NCBI GenBank assembly: GCA_963920765.1 | Contig: OY987245.1 | Location: forward strand, 8,510,727-8,574,726 | Length of the DNA stretch: 64,000 nt | Direction of reading: 5' to 3' | From: Ulota crispa | Taxonomy: Eukaryota; Streptophyta; Bryopsida; Orthotrichales; Orthotrichaceae | Part shown: in pieces, positions 46,501 through 58,748 of the stretch | How positions within the stretch are numbered: position 1 is the stretch's first letter | Layout: every line of letters starts with the position of its first letter | Position numbers and translations under genes: made by a program | Notes under the pieces: model-generated | The model's database searches: none | The model's input: the letters and a program-made list of their open reading frames with translations, nothing else | Told to the model about the DNA's origin: nothing

Positions 46501-48283
46501 CTAGTTATGAGAAAGTTATGGACAATTTTTTTTTCCGGGCAACTCAAGCATCTTCTTGAAAAAATAACTTATAAACTTCATTTTTGAATGCAGCTTTAAC
46601 ATTTTTTCAAAAAAAATTGTTGGAGAGGGTGAAGTTTGCTTTCTAGAACAATTTCACCATTGGGATTATTGCATTTCAATTCCATTGCAAGGTTATTAGC
46701 AATTTAAGTTTTTCTTCAATCTCATACCTTCCTGTACCTAATGTTTTCTTAAAGAATGAAAATTAAGAATTCTTTTTTGAAATTTTTTCCCAAGATTCCC
46801 AACTCAACTTCCCACCATGCAAAAATAGAATTCCAAACTCTGTGGTGCAAAAATTTTAATATAAAAATGTTCAAAGTTAAAAAATCTAGTCAAGCAAGGT
46901 GCAAAAAAAATTGTTTTTTCCTTTTTAAATGCAAATATCTTCCAATCTGTGCGGTCAAAGTTCTTGAGTTTTGTATGACACATTCTTATAATAGTCTAGC
47001 ACAAGATCCTACAATCAAATATGCAAAATGCCTGATTTTCAAACTTTTTTACTCTTTGCCATAGAGGTGGCAACTTTGAGTGTTTTTTGACAAAATAAAG
47101 GCCATGGTCCTTTAGAGGTTAATTCAAGCTCCAACATTTTTTTGGGTACACGTGGCCTCACCTGAGAGGAGGAATTTGAGAGGGAAAAAATCTTAGTGGC
47201 TTATGATACCTTCGAATCTGGTTTAAGGTAACTTTTTGGGTTTAAGGTTGAGTACAAAATGGTACCCCTGTTTTGCCCAATTTCACCTAATATGGCTATT
47301 ATAGCAAGTATTTTAACCATGCCTAAAAGGTTCAAATGGTAACACTACAGTAATCATCTTTGCATTTTTTTCCAAAAGCACATCTTATTTCCCTTACAAT
47401 AGGTTGGTATGCATCCACTTTGTAATGAAACTCTTCCACAAAAAAGAGTCCCGGACTTCCTAAAAGGTACAAAGGGGCTTATGGCAAGCGACACAAAGAA
47501 ATCAGACTTTTGACACCGTAACAATCAAAAGGGAGCATCTTGATGCTTGAAAAAGGAAGAGAGCGAGGGTAAAAGTCAACTGCCGAGTTCTAACTTTGAA
47601 TTTGCAACATTTGAGAACGCCCTCATGCTAGCGCAAAAGAAGGAGATGAACTTAACAAGTATATCACAAACACAGACTATCACAGCAGCAGTTACACCCG
47701 TGGTATGTCATTTGATTTCAAACAACTCCTCTCAATACTGAAATAAAAAGAGAGACAATAGTTAAAGACCCTGAAAAAACTCAACTCATACCTGAAATGC
47801 ACGACCTAAAACTGTTTCTCTTACAAGGGCAAAGTAGTAACAATCGCTCAAAAAGCCCGGCATCAGAAAGTCGACCAACCACACTTCGTTCAGTGCAGTT
47901 CCTTAAATGCCATGGTTGTGGAAAGAGAGGGCATTATAAAAGTGACTGTCCAGAAGCTGAAAAGACTACAACACCAAATCCTGCTCGTCTTGCAGAGGTG
48001 AGCTTGCTTCAACTTGTCGGTGATAGCAGAGTGCATATAATCGATCCCGAGGTGATGAATACCAAGAGAGGACGACCTCACAAAGAGAAATTGGAGATCA
48101 AATCGGTATGTTATCGTACCTCAAAGGGGCATAAACAGGATTGGGAAGGAAGGAAACGGGTCGACCAACGGCTTTATGGTAAAGATGCGCAGCCAAAGCG
48201 GCAAAGATGCCGTCCTCACAAGGATAATGGTAGAGCACCACGCTCTTCCGTGGTGGCTCACTCGTAACCATGCGCATTGCCAT
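43561..48283 (-). CDS. DHH/DHHA1-family phosphoesterase
   Basis: DHH phosphoesterases hydrolyse phosphodiester or pyrophosphate bonds using two Mn ions; the substrate of this plant group is unknown to me. Minus-strand exons: 48283-48120, 45734-45636, 45145-44815, 44670-44536, 44103-44021, 43942-43738 and 43653-43561. All joints are GT-AG with consistent phase, giving 369 residues. Motif I is VVLYHYPCEDGIFAALAAHL. Motif II is FYLLDFAGPQGF. The DHH motif is VVVLDHHKTALETLP. Motif IV is VQDKDLWTW. The linker holds LDPKVLIKKGKVS, then NLGKGKFGQCL and LRSEIGNQLAAKSKKQGLR. The DHHA1 part has IGAVVYVEEALK and SLRSIGDADTS. The final GGGH-type motif is degenerate (GRHPAWTSNFSFS). Intron 1 is 2.4 kb and holds nested mobile DNA. 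No second copy of this gene exists in the duplicated block downstream. Confidence 0.86.
46113..47295. mobile_element. Inverted-repeat element carrying a nested MITE
   Basis: The left end CCATATTAGGTAAATTGGGA mirrors the right end CCCAATTTCACCTAATATGG, with aaaacagg continuing the match inside. At the left an 18-bp piece (ggtaaattgggaaaaaca) is doubled. A complete TTAA element is inserted within it. It lies in intron 1 of the DHH gene. The superfamily is unknown. Confidence 0.65.
46195..47122. mobile_element. piggyBac-type MITE nested in DHH intron 1
   Basis: TTAACTCCTAAAGGACCAT on the left and ATGGTCCTTTAGAGGTTAA on the right form near-perfect inverted ends with a TTAA duplication. It is 928 bp, AT-rich and without coding capacity. 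Confidence 0.78.
47400..48060 (+). mobile_element. LTR-retrotransposon gag fossil
   Basis: This is a broken remnant of a gag-like region on the plus strand, in intron 1 of the DHH gene and antisense to it. The recognisable part is one CCHC zinc knuckle (CHGCGKRGHYKSDC) preceded by a Ser/Lys-rich linker, the usual layout of Ty3- or Ty1-type gag ends. No pol region or LTRs were found, so it is a fragment, clearly old, with several breaks. The exact family is uncertain. Confidence 0.5.
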
Positions 48284-48429
48284 GGATGCAGCAATCCAGC
48301 TCCTCCTCCTGATCCTCCGCTACTCGGGTTCTGATAACAACACGACAGCAAGCTTTCCCTCCCAAATGGATTTCTCGCAAAGCTGAATTGGATTACCAGC
48401 GCAGGATTGTTTATACAGGTAAGCTTATA

Positions 48430-48560
48430 TGAGCGGTGAGCGCGGGGCCGACGAGCGTGGAGGCGACGAGAGTGGGGGCGACGAGCGTGGGACCGACGAG
48501 ACGAGCGTGGGACCGACGAGACGAGCGTGGGACCGATGAGACGAGCGTGGGGGCGATGAG
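48430..48560. repeat. ~20-bp GC-rich tandem repeat
   Basis: Variants of gacgagcgtgggaccgacga are repeated about six times just upstream of the DHH gene start. A shorter version is at 60466-60520 in the second duplicated block. Confidence 0.75.
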
Positions 48561-50406
48561 CGTAGGGGTGGTGAGGCTAGGCTCTGCCTAGGGTGTACCA
48601 AATAGGCCATGCCTTGCTAGGAGGCTTGTAAACCGACCATCTAAGCGTTAAAACTGAATTTTAGGGAGGTGGAGCTTCTTGAAATATTTTTCAATAAATT
48701 GACATCTAACACAAGTTGTTTCATATTTTTCAGAGTTTTATGGAATTAATTATGAAATTTTGAAGAGGAAGTGGCATAGGGCTCTACAACCCTCCCACCT
48801 CTTCAAATGTACATCTCTTGTACATTTTGAAAACCTATGAAAAAAAGCATGTATAGTGGGAGTACATTTAAGAGGGTGGGCAGTTTTAGAGCCTGAACAG
48901 TTTATGAGCCTCTTACCTTAGTGGGTCACTAGGAGACTTCATCGACAACTCAAGTACTTAGAGCATTTTCAACCTTGTATTCAAGCAGGACACTCCAAGC
49001 AAGGTTTGGTGTGCTGCATGTCGTGTGCAGGGAGCTACTCTCAACTCAAGAACCAGTCTTCCTCGTCAAAAACAAATGCCACTTGCTCAGGGTGGGGTCA
49101 CAAGTTTGCTAAAATTGAAACCTTCTTGCCTTGCTCCTCAAGACGCACAAGCAAGCTCGCTAGAAAATAAAACCATCTCTTGTTTCTTTTGTTGTTTGAG
49201 AAGTATAGCTAGAAACTTCCAAAAAAAGAAGCGTGAAACAAGCACTGAGAAATTTAACATTGGCACTAGAACTTGGTGTCTATGAGGCAAAATTTGGCAA
49301 GGCGTGCCAAAAATATTTGGTTTCATTAGCAAAATTCTAAACCCTCCAAAAGGCCCCTAAAAATCTATGCCGCTCTACATAACGGAGGTGAATGAAACAA
49401 TAATTTATTTTTATTTATTTTTATTTTTTTTAAATACTAAAACCGTTGTGGCACATCATATGACACATTGCAAAGGTCAGAAATGGCAGCTTTTTTCTCT
49501 ATATGCACATCTCTCAAGTGGAGTTAGGGGCCTTCTGGAGGGCTCAAAATTTTGCTAATGGTATAGTTCTATTGGACCTCAAATTGCAGCCTGGCCAAGC
49601 CCGGGTGCAGGACTTGCCGTGTGGCAAGAAAGGCTGGTGGTGCTCTTAGGGCTAGTTTCCATGGGTGATCAAAATTGAAGGCCCTTCCGGGGTGACCATG
49701 GGCAAAACTAAGAAAATTTATGAAATCTTCATGACAAGTAGAGTTTAGAAAGCAACCTCCAATTTTGGAACAAAGCCCTCCAAGGATGTAATTTGACTTT
49801 TGTAGAATTGGAGGCAAGACATCCAGGCCAGATCCCTCTAGTCCCACCTATGGAAACTGGCCCTTAAGGCGGCTTTACACTAGAAGTCAATGCCATGAAA
49901 ATTTGGGGCCGTTTTGGCCAAAATTTCAGTCCAAATGGCCTCAAGAACAGCCCCAAGTGGCAAGTGCCCATTATAACATGAATATAGTGGGGGCCAACTC
50001 TCTTGTGTGTTTTTACTAAATTTGGTCATGATCACCCTAACATTAAAATCTCTACAGAAGGAATTTTGAATTTTTTTGGAAATGTTTGTTTGAAAGGAAG
50101 ATGTGCATATAGATTTCTCCTACATATCCATGCAATCAAATCTTAAAAATTCATCACCACTATTTATTAATCAACTTTCTTGTAAAACCATGATTTTGAC
50201 ACAAAACCATTTACCAAAAATAGGACTTTGGGTTTTGGTAGTTGAAATTTGATATGCTTGATCAAGATTGCATGAGGATCGCATATTAAAATTGTGAGAA
50301 TGAAATATCACTTGTATTCTTTGTTATACATGAGTTATACATACTTTTTTGGATGCCATAAAAGGGTGTTATGTACTCTTTCTTTTGGGTACTGTACAAG
50401 ACCCAA
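48561..50406. other. Repeat-derived intergenic region
   Basis: 48625-48900 is the inverted relative of the repeat at 30945-31150. 48930-49860 is shared with 60590-61490 (for example aggtttggtgtgctgcatg and gggctagtttccatgggtga), so it belongs to the duplication. 50060-50280 is an extra copy of one arm of the foldback element that follows. No gene was recognised. Confidence 0.5.
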
Positions 50407-51281
50407 AAACATAGATACGTACCAGCCCCTTTGGCATTCAGAAAACTTGCAGTTCTTGCTTCAAAATGGGGGTCAATTTGCCTCTTTTAGGCTTGAACAT
50501 TTAATATTTTATTCTTACCCAAATCCTAATCAAGTATATCAAAATCTAACCTCAAAAAATTTTAATCCAATTTTTGATAAATTGTTTTGGGTAAAATATC
50601 ATGTTTTTACTAGAAAACTTGATTGAAAAACATTGGTGATGAATTTTAGAGATTTGATTGCTTGGGTATATAGGTAACATCCATACGCACATCCTCCATG
50701 CTAATAAAAGAAATCCTTAAATAACAAAACTTTGATCTTCAAAGGATTTAGTGTGACTTGTGATATGTTCAAATTTTGTAAATTAGATATTTTTAATTTC
50801 TAGTAAGCTTTTCACCAAATAAACACAACATCATGTCCAAAGGTACAAACTTGGTCATAGCGTATGAGTCAAATAGCAAAAAAATATTTTGAAAAATAAA
50901 AATCTAATTTAAAAAATTTGGACATATCACAAGTCACACTAAATCCTTTGAATATCAAAACTTTTTTACTTAAGGGTTTTTTTCATTAGCATGGAGGATG
51001 TGCATATGGATGTTACCTATATACCCATGCAATCAAATCTCTAAAATTCATCACCAATGTTTTTCAATCAAGTTTCTTGTAAAACCATGATCTTTGACAC
51101 AAAACGATTTATTAAAAATTAGGTATTAGTTTTTTGAGATTAGATTTTGATGTACTTGATTAGGATTGGGGTAAGAACAAAATATAAAATATTCAAGCCT
51201 AAAAGAGGCAAACTGACCCCATTTTGAATGAAGAACTGCAAGTTTTCTAAATGCCAAAAGGGCTGGTACCTATTTATGTTT
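50407..51281. repeat. Foldback element with ~410-bp arms
   Basis: The left arm starts aacatagatacgtaccagcc. The right arm ends ggctggtacctatttatgtt. Homology continues inward through gtgtgacttgtgatatg and its complement to a spacer of about 75 bp near 50815-50890. No coding capacity was seen. Confidence 0.78.
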
Positions 51282-51339
51282 CCGCAGTAGTTAGAATACA
51301 TGTGAAAAATCTTCATCATTGTTGCAACCGAGGGATGGC

Positions 51340-52440
51340 TGTTTGTGATTATATTCCGAGAAACAGATTATTCTCGTTCTCACAACTCCTCAATTACATT
51401 ATCGATGCATTTCAGTGCGTTTTATTCTATTCTGATTCTGAATACTCTGCATTGTAGGCTTGTAGCTGGAGGTAGATATTCAAACATTGATAATCGTTAG
51501 AATAAATAATAATCCAAGTTACACTTGAATTAGTAGAGGAACGATAATATCCCGTTTTCTCATAGCCGAGATTCTGTTTGTATTAACCCTTATAGGACTG
51601 ACTTTGAACCCATGGCTCAATCCAAGAAAGTGTGCACTGTTAATGGGCAACCAACAGCCTGTGGCATGTGTACAAGAGAGATAATATTCTCCCCAAAAGA
51701 AGGAAAAGTCAATAGTGTATCCTGCCCTCACAAAAAGGGCAGCAGGGACCTTGTACATCTCTTTACAAATTGGTGTTTTAAAAAATTTGGAGGCATTGAA
51801 AGTAGCTACTTTTGACATTCAGTGATGTGGCACATCTCTTTAACCACTTTCAAGAAAAAAATTTGAAAAAAATAGATTTTTCCACCCTTTGGGTGTGTTT
51901 TTGGCACTGAAAGGACGATTTTTGTCCTCTTGGACGGTTAAGGGTTAAATATGTTTGTTTTATGCTTCTGAATTTTGAGCCCTTAGATGATCCATTCATG
52001 AGCTTCCTACCTTAGTCCATTTTCCCTCTGAACCAACCTCACATTGTTCATTCTGGGGTTTACTTTTGTGTGTAACTGAACTTTTCCCCTACAAAATCAG
52101 AAATGTCCTCATAATTCCAAGATTACAGTGTTTGAATGTTTGCCCGATCCTGCTTGCTGCAGACCGTTCTATATGTATATGACCCAATTGAGGTAAAACA
52201 AGATCAGGAGATTGCGGGTTCAATCGAATTATCTCAGAGCAAGGAAAACCCACGGTTTTTAAACATTTTCTTGAAGTACAGGTATGTTTCGTTGAGGCTG
52301 TGAGCTGTAATTCAGCCAGTGTGTGGTTTTGGATGTCAATGATTGTAAGGTGTTTAGAATGTTGTTGGGTTTATATTTCTGGTTTGGTTATTTGCAGATC
52401 GGGAAATCGGGAGTGTGTGAAGGAGTTAGTGATGAGATGA
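51340..52440 (+). pseudogene. Truncated PRMT6-type copy (intron 2 piece plus exons 12-13)
   Basis: 51350-51965 matches intron 2 of the PRMT6-type gene (34140-34375), interrupted by a TTAA MITE. At about 52010 it jumps to sequence matching 38150, so exons 3-11 are missing; exons 1-2 are absent as well. Exon 12 (52163-52281) and exon 13 (52398-52440) match the parent without protein change. It cannot encode an enzyme: motif I, the double-E loop and the THW motif are all gone. Confidence 0.85.
51583..51948. mobile_element. piggyBac-type MITE with visible empty site
   Basis: The parent sequence reads gtttgtgTTAAatatg (TTAA at 34356-34359). Here TTAA, 358 bp and a second TTAA stand in its place. 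The ends are CCCTTATAGGACTGAC and GTCCTCTTGGACGGTTAAGGG, with weak inverted symmetry at the tips. This is direct evidence of insertion at TTAA after the duplication. Confidence 0.88.
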
Positions 52441-53010
52441 TCAGCTTCCAATGGTCCCAGGTAGAAAGACACGTTTGCTGGACATTGAAGTGCCAGAGTT
52501 GGATGCTTTCTCTTTAAATTCTTGAGCTGCCTTGAGATGTCCCGTTACCAAGAACCAAGAGGAAATATTCATTTTTGATAGAAATCTGTGCCATTGGAGT
52601 GAAATTTATCGATGAAAGTCTAAAACCAATTGATTAGGTTACCAACCTAATAGCATATATTGCAGACAACTGCTGTCACCAAAGCGCAAGGATTGATTCA
52701 CAGACTATGACTTTCTAGGACTAAAGTATTGAAGAGCATTATCCTCCTCTTTGTTCGATTCCATGTTGGTCATTTCTTTGTGGTGGCTCATCTGAGGTTG
52801 ACCTCGAGGTGACTAATTTATTGGTGCAAACGGCCACGAGTATACTAGAGGTAAAACCAAAGGAATCATTTTCCTACTTAAGTAACCTCTGGGGCATGTT
52901 CTCTTAATATATGTGCCATTCTCTCTTGCTTGGCCACTTTGTCGTTGCTCACTTTTACATCTGTTCATTGTTAATTGTTTGCATTCTTTGCCAAGTTCCC
53001 ACATTTTGTT

Positions 53011-53120
53011 CACTACAAGAAAACCATGGTCAAATCTACAAAAAATTAACAAAGATTGTGACCTAATTAGGTCACAATTTGTCAACTTTTTGTAGATTCA
53101 ACCATGATTTTCTTGTTGTG
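53011..53120. mobile_element. CACTA-type MITE, duplicated copy
   Basis: Same element and same flanks as 39146-39255, so it was in place before the block duplicated. A few base differences separate the two copies. Confidence 0.85.
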
Positions 53121-53428
53121 GTTGAAATTTGGGCTTGTTGAAATGCACTGAGATAATAGCATCGCCAGCATTTCCTTCCTAAAATATAACTTACCTAGGG
53201 TTGAAAATGAAACACGCGTTCTTACCAATTTCACCAAAAAATTCAGTTGTTCCTAAAGATACACCATTGTCGTGTTGTGTACTTCCTCAATATAGGATTT
53301 GGTTTGCAAGGCACTCAAGTTTCATGAACAATTACCATAGACCCCGATTGTTACATAATTTGCAAGCAAAGTTGTGACATGTAGCAAAGTATTTGAAAGT
53401 TTGGTAAACTTTGCAGTGGATATAGTGT

Positions 53429-53927
53429 TGTCATAACATTCAATAGCACTAATAAAGGCTGCCCTCCCTCCAAGAGAATGGTGTGGAATATTCCACACCA
53501 TTCTTTAGCTATGACCTATGGGGGCATTTGGTTGGATTTGTTAGAGTTTATGAAAGAGTGGTTCAATTTAGTGCACATATGTCAATGTAGAGGTCCAGCC
53601 AGAAAAGAAAATTAGTAATAATAATAATAAAATAAAATAAAATTTGATTTTTTTTTTTGTTAGGATGAAGTTTGTCAATGATACCTAAAGAGAGGGAAAG
53701 GCAGCCTCTTTTTAGGCTACTGAATGTTATTTGGGCATTTGAGGGATTATTCATACTGGCACCTATAATAGAAGCTTTTTCAAGTGAGTGGTCACCTCAC
53801 TTTTGTACTCAAAGCAATGGCGTGTATCACTACACCTTGCCAACCAAATTCACTAATTTTTATGTATTAAACCACCTATGGTAGGTCCAAGGACGTGACC
53901 CCTTCTAGCCCATACCGGCCTTCAGAG
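53429..53927. mobile_element. ~500-bp insertion specific to copy B
   Basis: It is absent from copy A, where tatagtgttgt runs straight into gttttgaaggg; here a tagtgttgt-like word flanks both sides. It shares gaatggtgtggaatattccaca, ttagtgcacatac/tgtcaatgt and gagagggaaaggcagcctct with 57755-58015, so both belong to one unnamed repeat family. Confidence 0.6.
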
Positions 53928-55377
53928 ATAGAGTGTTGTGTTTTGAAGGGTGGGTCCAACCTTCATGTGACATGTTGAAGCTTTATTCAAAGAAATTGGG
54001 CATGTTGATAAGAACTGTTAAATGTAGCTTACTAAACATGAAAACTTCATTCAAAATCTCATGTAAAATGAAGTTTCACTGAAATCCAATAAATCAACAA
54101 AATACGTTTAAAATTTTAAACAAAAGTTCACACATTAGTGAAGCCTACAATTTAGGTACTACTAATTCATTGTTATAAACATGAGTCTATACTTCAAGCC
54201 TCTTCATACACAATGTTGCTAAACCAATCCAAAATTTTAATTTCTTTCCCACTCAAAGATACCCTCATAAAAGTATATAATCCTCTAAGAAGTAGAATTA
54301 GAATTGTAGAAGTAAGTTGCTTTGGGCTTTAGGCAATTTGGCTCCTTGTTCTGCAATTGTGCACCCTTAACCCTAAAGACCTTCATTTAGCCATTGTCCA
54401 TGTACTATATAGATGTATCATTGTACATCTCCTTGGCCCATACTTGCCTTAGTTGCCTCTCTATATTCTTCATGTGTTCTGTTTTTAAGCTAACGGCTTT
54501 TAAGTGAAGGTTACCACTTTTTTCCACCTTTCACAACTGCAATGTCAATTCAACTTTTGCTCTTCATTTGAAGAGCAATCATTTTTTCTCCTTCTCATTT
54601 TGAGGCTTTTCACATGTTAAGGGCATTACAACCTTCAAAGTATAACATTGAGTGGAAACCTACCTTGTTTGAATATGTTTTACCACCAATAACCTAATTC
54701 TAGTATTTTCTCTTTGCAAGAGGAAATTTTGAAACTTGGCCCAATAGAAAGGGCAACCATCATTATATAACATGCAATGAATCAACCATTTGGCTTGTAA
54801 ATAAATATAACCAAATAATTTGAGAGTTGATAAAGATGGTCAAAAAAATTGGTTCTCTCTTGTAATTAAAAGAAAACCTTAATTGCATCACAAATAGACT
54901 CCTGTCAAGTATGTAAATCTTGCACTAATAATAATAGTTTAAATTGCCAACCAACCATAGAAGAAAGATATTGAGCATAATAATAACAATTATATCTCCA
55001 CCCGCTTTTTACATTACAATGGATATGCACTTACTAGTGGTGTAAATAAGCGGTGAAACCTTTTAAGTAACTTCTTAACTCTTCCAATTACCAATGTCCC
55101 GTGGTGCTTTAGCTATCACAAAACCAATGGACCTAAGGTTTGTACACACTCAAACTTGAGGATCTAGGCCAAGGTGTTGTTATAGTGAAAATTGTGTGTT
55201 CAAACTTGCCATGTTCATGGAATGTTAAGCTTAGGTAGACGGCTAGGCACATGATAACAACATTAGTCAATCAAAGAAAAAAGGACCTTCTTGCAATGGT
55301 AATGCAATATTTGGCAAATATGATGTAGGTCAAGAATAAGGAAAATGAAGCTTTCAAGTTTCCAAGAGCAATGTTAC

Positions 55378-56030
55378 TTACCCCCTAAATGCCAAGGCCC
55401 TTTTTGAGCTTTTAGGAATTTGTTCTAAGTTGAAAAAAAAGCTAACTTTTGATAAGTTGTATCACCTTTTTTAAAGTGAAATCATACAAAATCAAACTAG
55501 ATATGTTAGAGATCACATAGGAAAAGAAAACACAACTATATCACTTATGGATTGAAAGATTATAATGCTTGATCCAGAGGGTGTTAAAACTGTGAAAATG
55601 ACTTCAAGTCTTTCAATCATCTTTTCACATACTAGATCTAAAAAAATGATCACAAAAAAATCATGAGGTTAACAAGCATAAGACACTTAACTCCAATCAA
55701 TTTACAGCTTTTCAAAATCTCTTCTACAAAAAAATCAAATGAATTTCTAGTGTAAAGTTTTCCCCAAGATTTAGTGTATTTGAGGCTCATTTCCAAGAGC
55801 TCTCAACACTAAAAAAGTCAAGATTGCAACGAACACCCTTGCACAAAATATTGAATAGAAAAATTATAATCAAGAATTTACAAAATCGGATTTTTGATGC
55901 TAAAACTAGACTTTAGAAAGAGTAGTTAAAAAATAAAACATACGCTAAAAATAACAACTTAGTAAAGTTTTATAGAAGTTCAAAGTATTGTTAACACCAA
56001 AATGTGGTGCCTTGGGCATTTAGGGGTTAA
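55378..56030. mobile_element. piggyBac-type MITE
   Basis: The ends CCCCCTAAATGCC and GGGCATTTAGGGG are followed by TTAA on the right and TTAC on the left. It is absent at the matching place in copy A (near 41015). Its interior matches the MITE at 57059-57704 in the opposite orientation. Confidence 0.65.
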
Positions 56031-57058
56031 CCCATAAATGTGGTTGCAGCCATTTTGTGGCTTCTAGATGACTGAATATTGCTTTGACAGTGGAATAACA
56101 CTATTTCTCATCCAAAATTCCATTGGAATATGAATAATGCAATTTAGAGCATGTAGATAAATAGCTTTTGCATGCACTATGTTCACAAAAGGGTCCCACT
56201 TGCCAATCAAGTAATAACAATGCACCATTGTGTAGTGTATTTTGAATTTTGAGGATCTTTTTACCAAAACTTAGTGTGAGTTATTCAAGTAATGTGTTTT
56301 TAGTTTGAGCATAACTAGCAGGAGAAGGTTTACCAGATCTAGTTTCTCCTTGTACTTTAAGTTTTTGAAAAGTGGTGTTGAATTTTTTACTACTATCACA
56401 ACTAAATACCTATTACCATGGAATGGTTACTTTTTCTAAATTACTAACATGGGAAGAAAAATTCTATCATAATGATCTTCTTTGTGATTCATATTCATGA
56501 TAAATTGATATAAATGAATACATTTTGTATTTAATATGAATTTCTTTAGAATTTGCTTCAAAAAGTTATAATGATTTCAAATTTTCACCAAAATTTATGA
56601 ATGTTTTTTATATATGTAACATGCACATACCTTCTTCTACTAAAATTATAATATTAAATTTTGATGTTGATTACATTGCCAAAATAACTCCTAGAAGATA
56701 ATTCCAATTCCATAAAAAATCCAGGGTTGTAGGCCCGATATTTAAGAGTTTATGTGGGTCGTGATGGCCAATTAGGAAAGACAACACCCCTTTCTTACAT
56801 GTCCACTCAAAGCTGACATGGCATTGCCCTTAACTTGCTAAAATAATTATGTATAAACGTGATTCACAAATATTACCTTCGCTGCTCCTCTCAAAATCAC
56901 AGCCTAGGGATATAGAATTCCCTACCCTTTCAATTTGACCCACCCAGGCAGTATTCTCTCTATATACATGCTGCTTCATAAGCACAGGTGTGCACATACC
57001 TTTAGTTAATTGAACTAACAATGAGGAATTCAATTCCAGGAAAACCTCTCATTAACAT

Positions 57059-57704
57059 TTAACCCCTCACCGCCCAAGGGGCCCAAATTGGGCCCCTCTG
57101 AATTAATTCAGTGCGACCTTTTTTTAAGATTTTTTTAGTGATTATTATTATTTTTCAAATTCTTATTGAAGTCTAGTTTTAGCATTAGGAGTTTAATTTT
57201 GAAAATGAATTAATATGATTTGTCTATTCAAGATTTTGAGCAAGGGTGTCCATTGCAAATCTTCACTTTCTAGTGTTGAAGGCTCTTGGAAATGAGCCTC
57301 AAGTACATTAGAACTTGGAGAAAAAATCACATTAAAAATTCAATTTAAAAAATTGTAGAATAAATTTGAGAAGCTGTAAATTGATTGGGGTTATGCATGT
57401 TATACTTTAATTACTTATGTTTTTTTGGTACCCTCAATTTTAGGTTTGAGATATAAAAAGAGGATTGAAAGACTTGAAATCACTTTTGCAGTTTTAACTC
57501 CCTCATGATCAAAAATTATAATTTTTCAATCCATAAGTGATATTGTTGTGATTTCTCTTCCTTGTGATCTATAACATATCTACTTTGAATTTGTACGGTT
57601 GCGCTTCAAAGAAAATTGCTAAGATTGATCAAAATGTCAACATTTTGTTCACTTTCAAGCAAATTCTAAGATACTCAAAAATAGCATAGGCGTTGAGGGG
57701 TTAA
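57059..57704. mobile_element. piggyBac-type MITE
   Basis: TTAACCCCTCACCGCC on the left and GGCGTTGAGGGGTTAA on the right form inverted ends with a TTAA duplication. It is part of a larger insertion at the TTAA of copy A's ctctcattaaactg (41625). Confidence 0.78.
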
Positions 57705-58298
57705 GCCCTAAACTTTACATTCAGTAGCACAACTGTGAGCTGCCTTGGAGGGTGTGGATTATGCCACACCATTCCATCCATGGGATGGAATGGTTGGATG
57801 GAATGGTGTGAAATATTCCACACCCATTTTTAGCTATGGGGACACTTGGCTGAATTTGTTAGAGAGTTTATGAAAGAGAGGCTCAATTTAGTGCACATAC
57901 ATCAATGTGGGGGGCCAAGCCATGTCAAGATAAAGAAAAAAAAAAGAAATTGTCAAGATAAAGTTCATGGATGATACCTGAAGAGAGGGAAAGGCAGCCT
58001 CTCTTCAGGCTATAGAATGTTATGAACATTGAGGAGGACAAAAAAATTCTTTCAATCTAAAAAAAGATTTTGTGCTTCACAAAAAAGTGGTTTTTCATGT
58101 AATTTTTTTTCAAAAGTGATCATAAGCATATGGTCCATAATGGAAGGTAAAAAATTACCTCATCAAATGCATTCATAGTTTTTTAGGTAACCCAAATTGT
58201 GATTAGTTTTAGAAACACAGTGTTAGATCCCAAGTTGCCATTCTTGCAATTTTCATGAGGGCACTATGCACTGTGACTCTTGCAACTTTAGGAAATAA
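57705..58298. other. Second copy of the repeat seen at 53429, plus unassigned DNA
   Basis: 57755-57850 is palindromic (ccacaccattccatccat / atggatggaatggtgtg) and continues into sequence shared with 53460-53745. 58020-58298 shows nothing recognisable. Confidence 0.45.
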
Positions 58299-58300
58299 TA

Positions 58301-58656
58301 CTCCCTCCGTCCCAAAATGATCTTCTTATTACACAAAATGTTATAAATTAAGCTCAAAAAGAATTTTTTTTCAATGTTTTTTTGACCTATGAATAGACTT
58401 TGATGTCTTCCCATTGTTCCCAAATTTTGAGTTTCAAATTAGTTTTTAAAATGTGATTTCAAAATGCTTGAAAATTGAATTTTTTAGGCTTTTTTGAAGA
58501 GCACCAGTGGTCACTCACTTGATGGCATGGAATTGGTTAGCATGCCCATGCTTTTGGACTATGTGCAAGTGTTGCTAGCTCCCTTCCTCCTCCAACAAGA
58601 TCATTTTGGGACACTAAATAAGGGTCGACATGAAGATCATTTTGGAACACAGGGAG
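58301..58656. mobile_element. Stowaway-type (Tc1/mariner) MITE
   Basis: CTCCCTCCGTCCCAAAATGA at the left mirrors TCATTTTGGAACACAGGGAG at the right, flanked by TA on both sides. The CTCCCTCCGT terminus is the known Stowaway signature of plants. Confidence 0.88.
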
Positions 58657-58748
58657 TACTATAATTGCTAGGCACTGATATGAACAGTATTAAATACTCT
58701 AGCCACGCTGATCATGGTAACAAGCCCTGCGTTTAAGGGTTGAAATTA

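Larger units (their letters stand above)
52441..58748. repeat. Duplicated block, copy B, with extra insertions
   Basis: This matches copy A from 38576 to 41625 but is longer because of added elements: about 53429-53927, 55378-56030 and 57056-58747. No gene was recognised apart from the second copy of the short frame (56830-57033, minus). Confidence 0.75.

Noticed and set aside
48121-48267. Plus-strand continuation of the zinc-knuckle frame
   Set aside because: Past about 48060 it is the antisense of DHH exon 1, so it is not part of the gag fossil.
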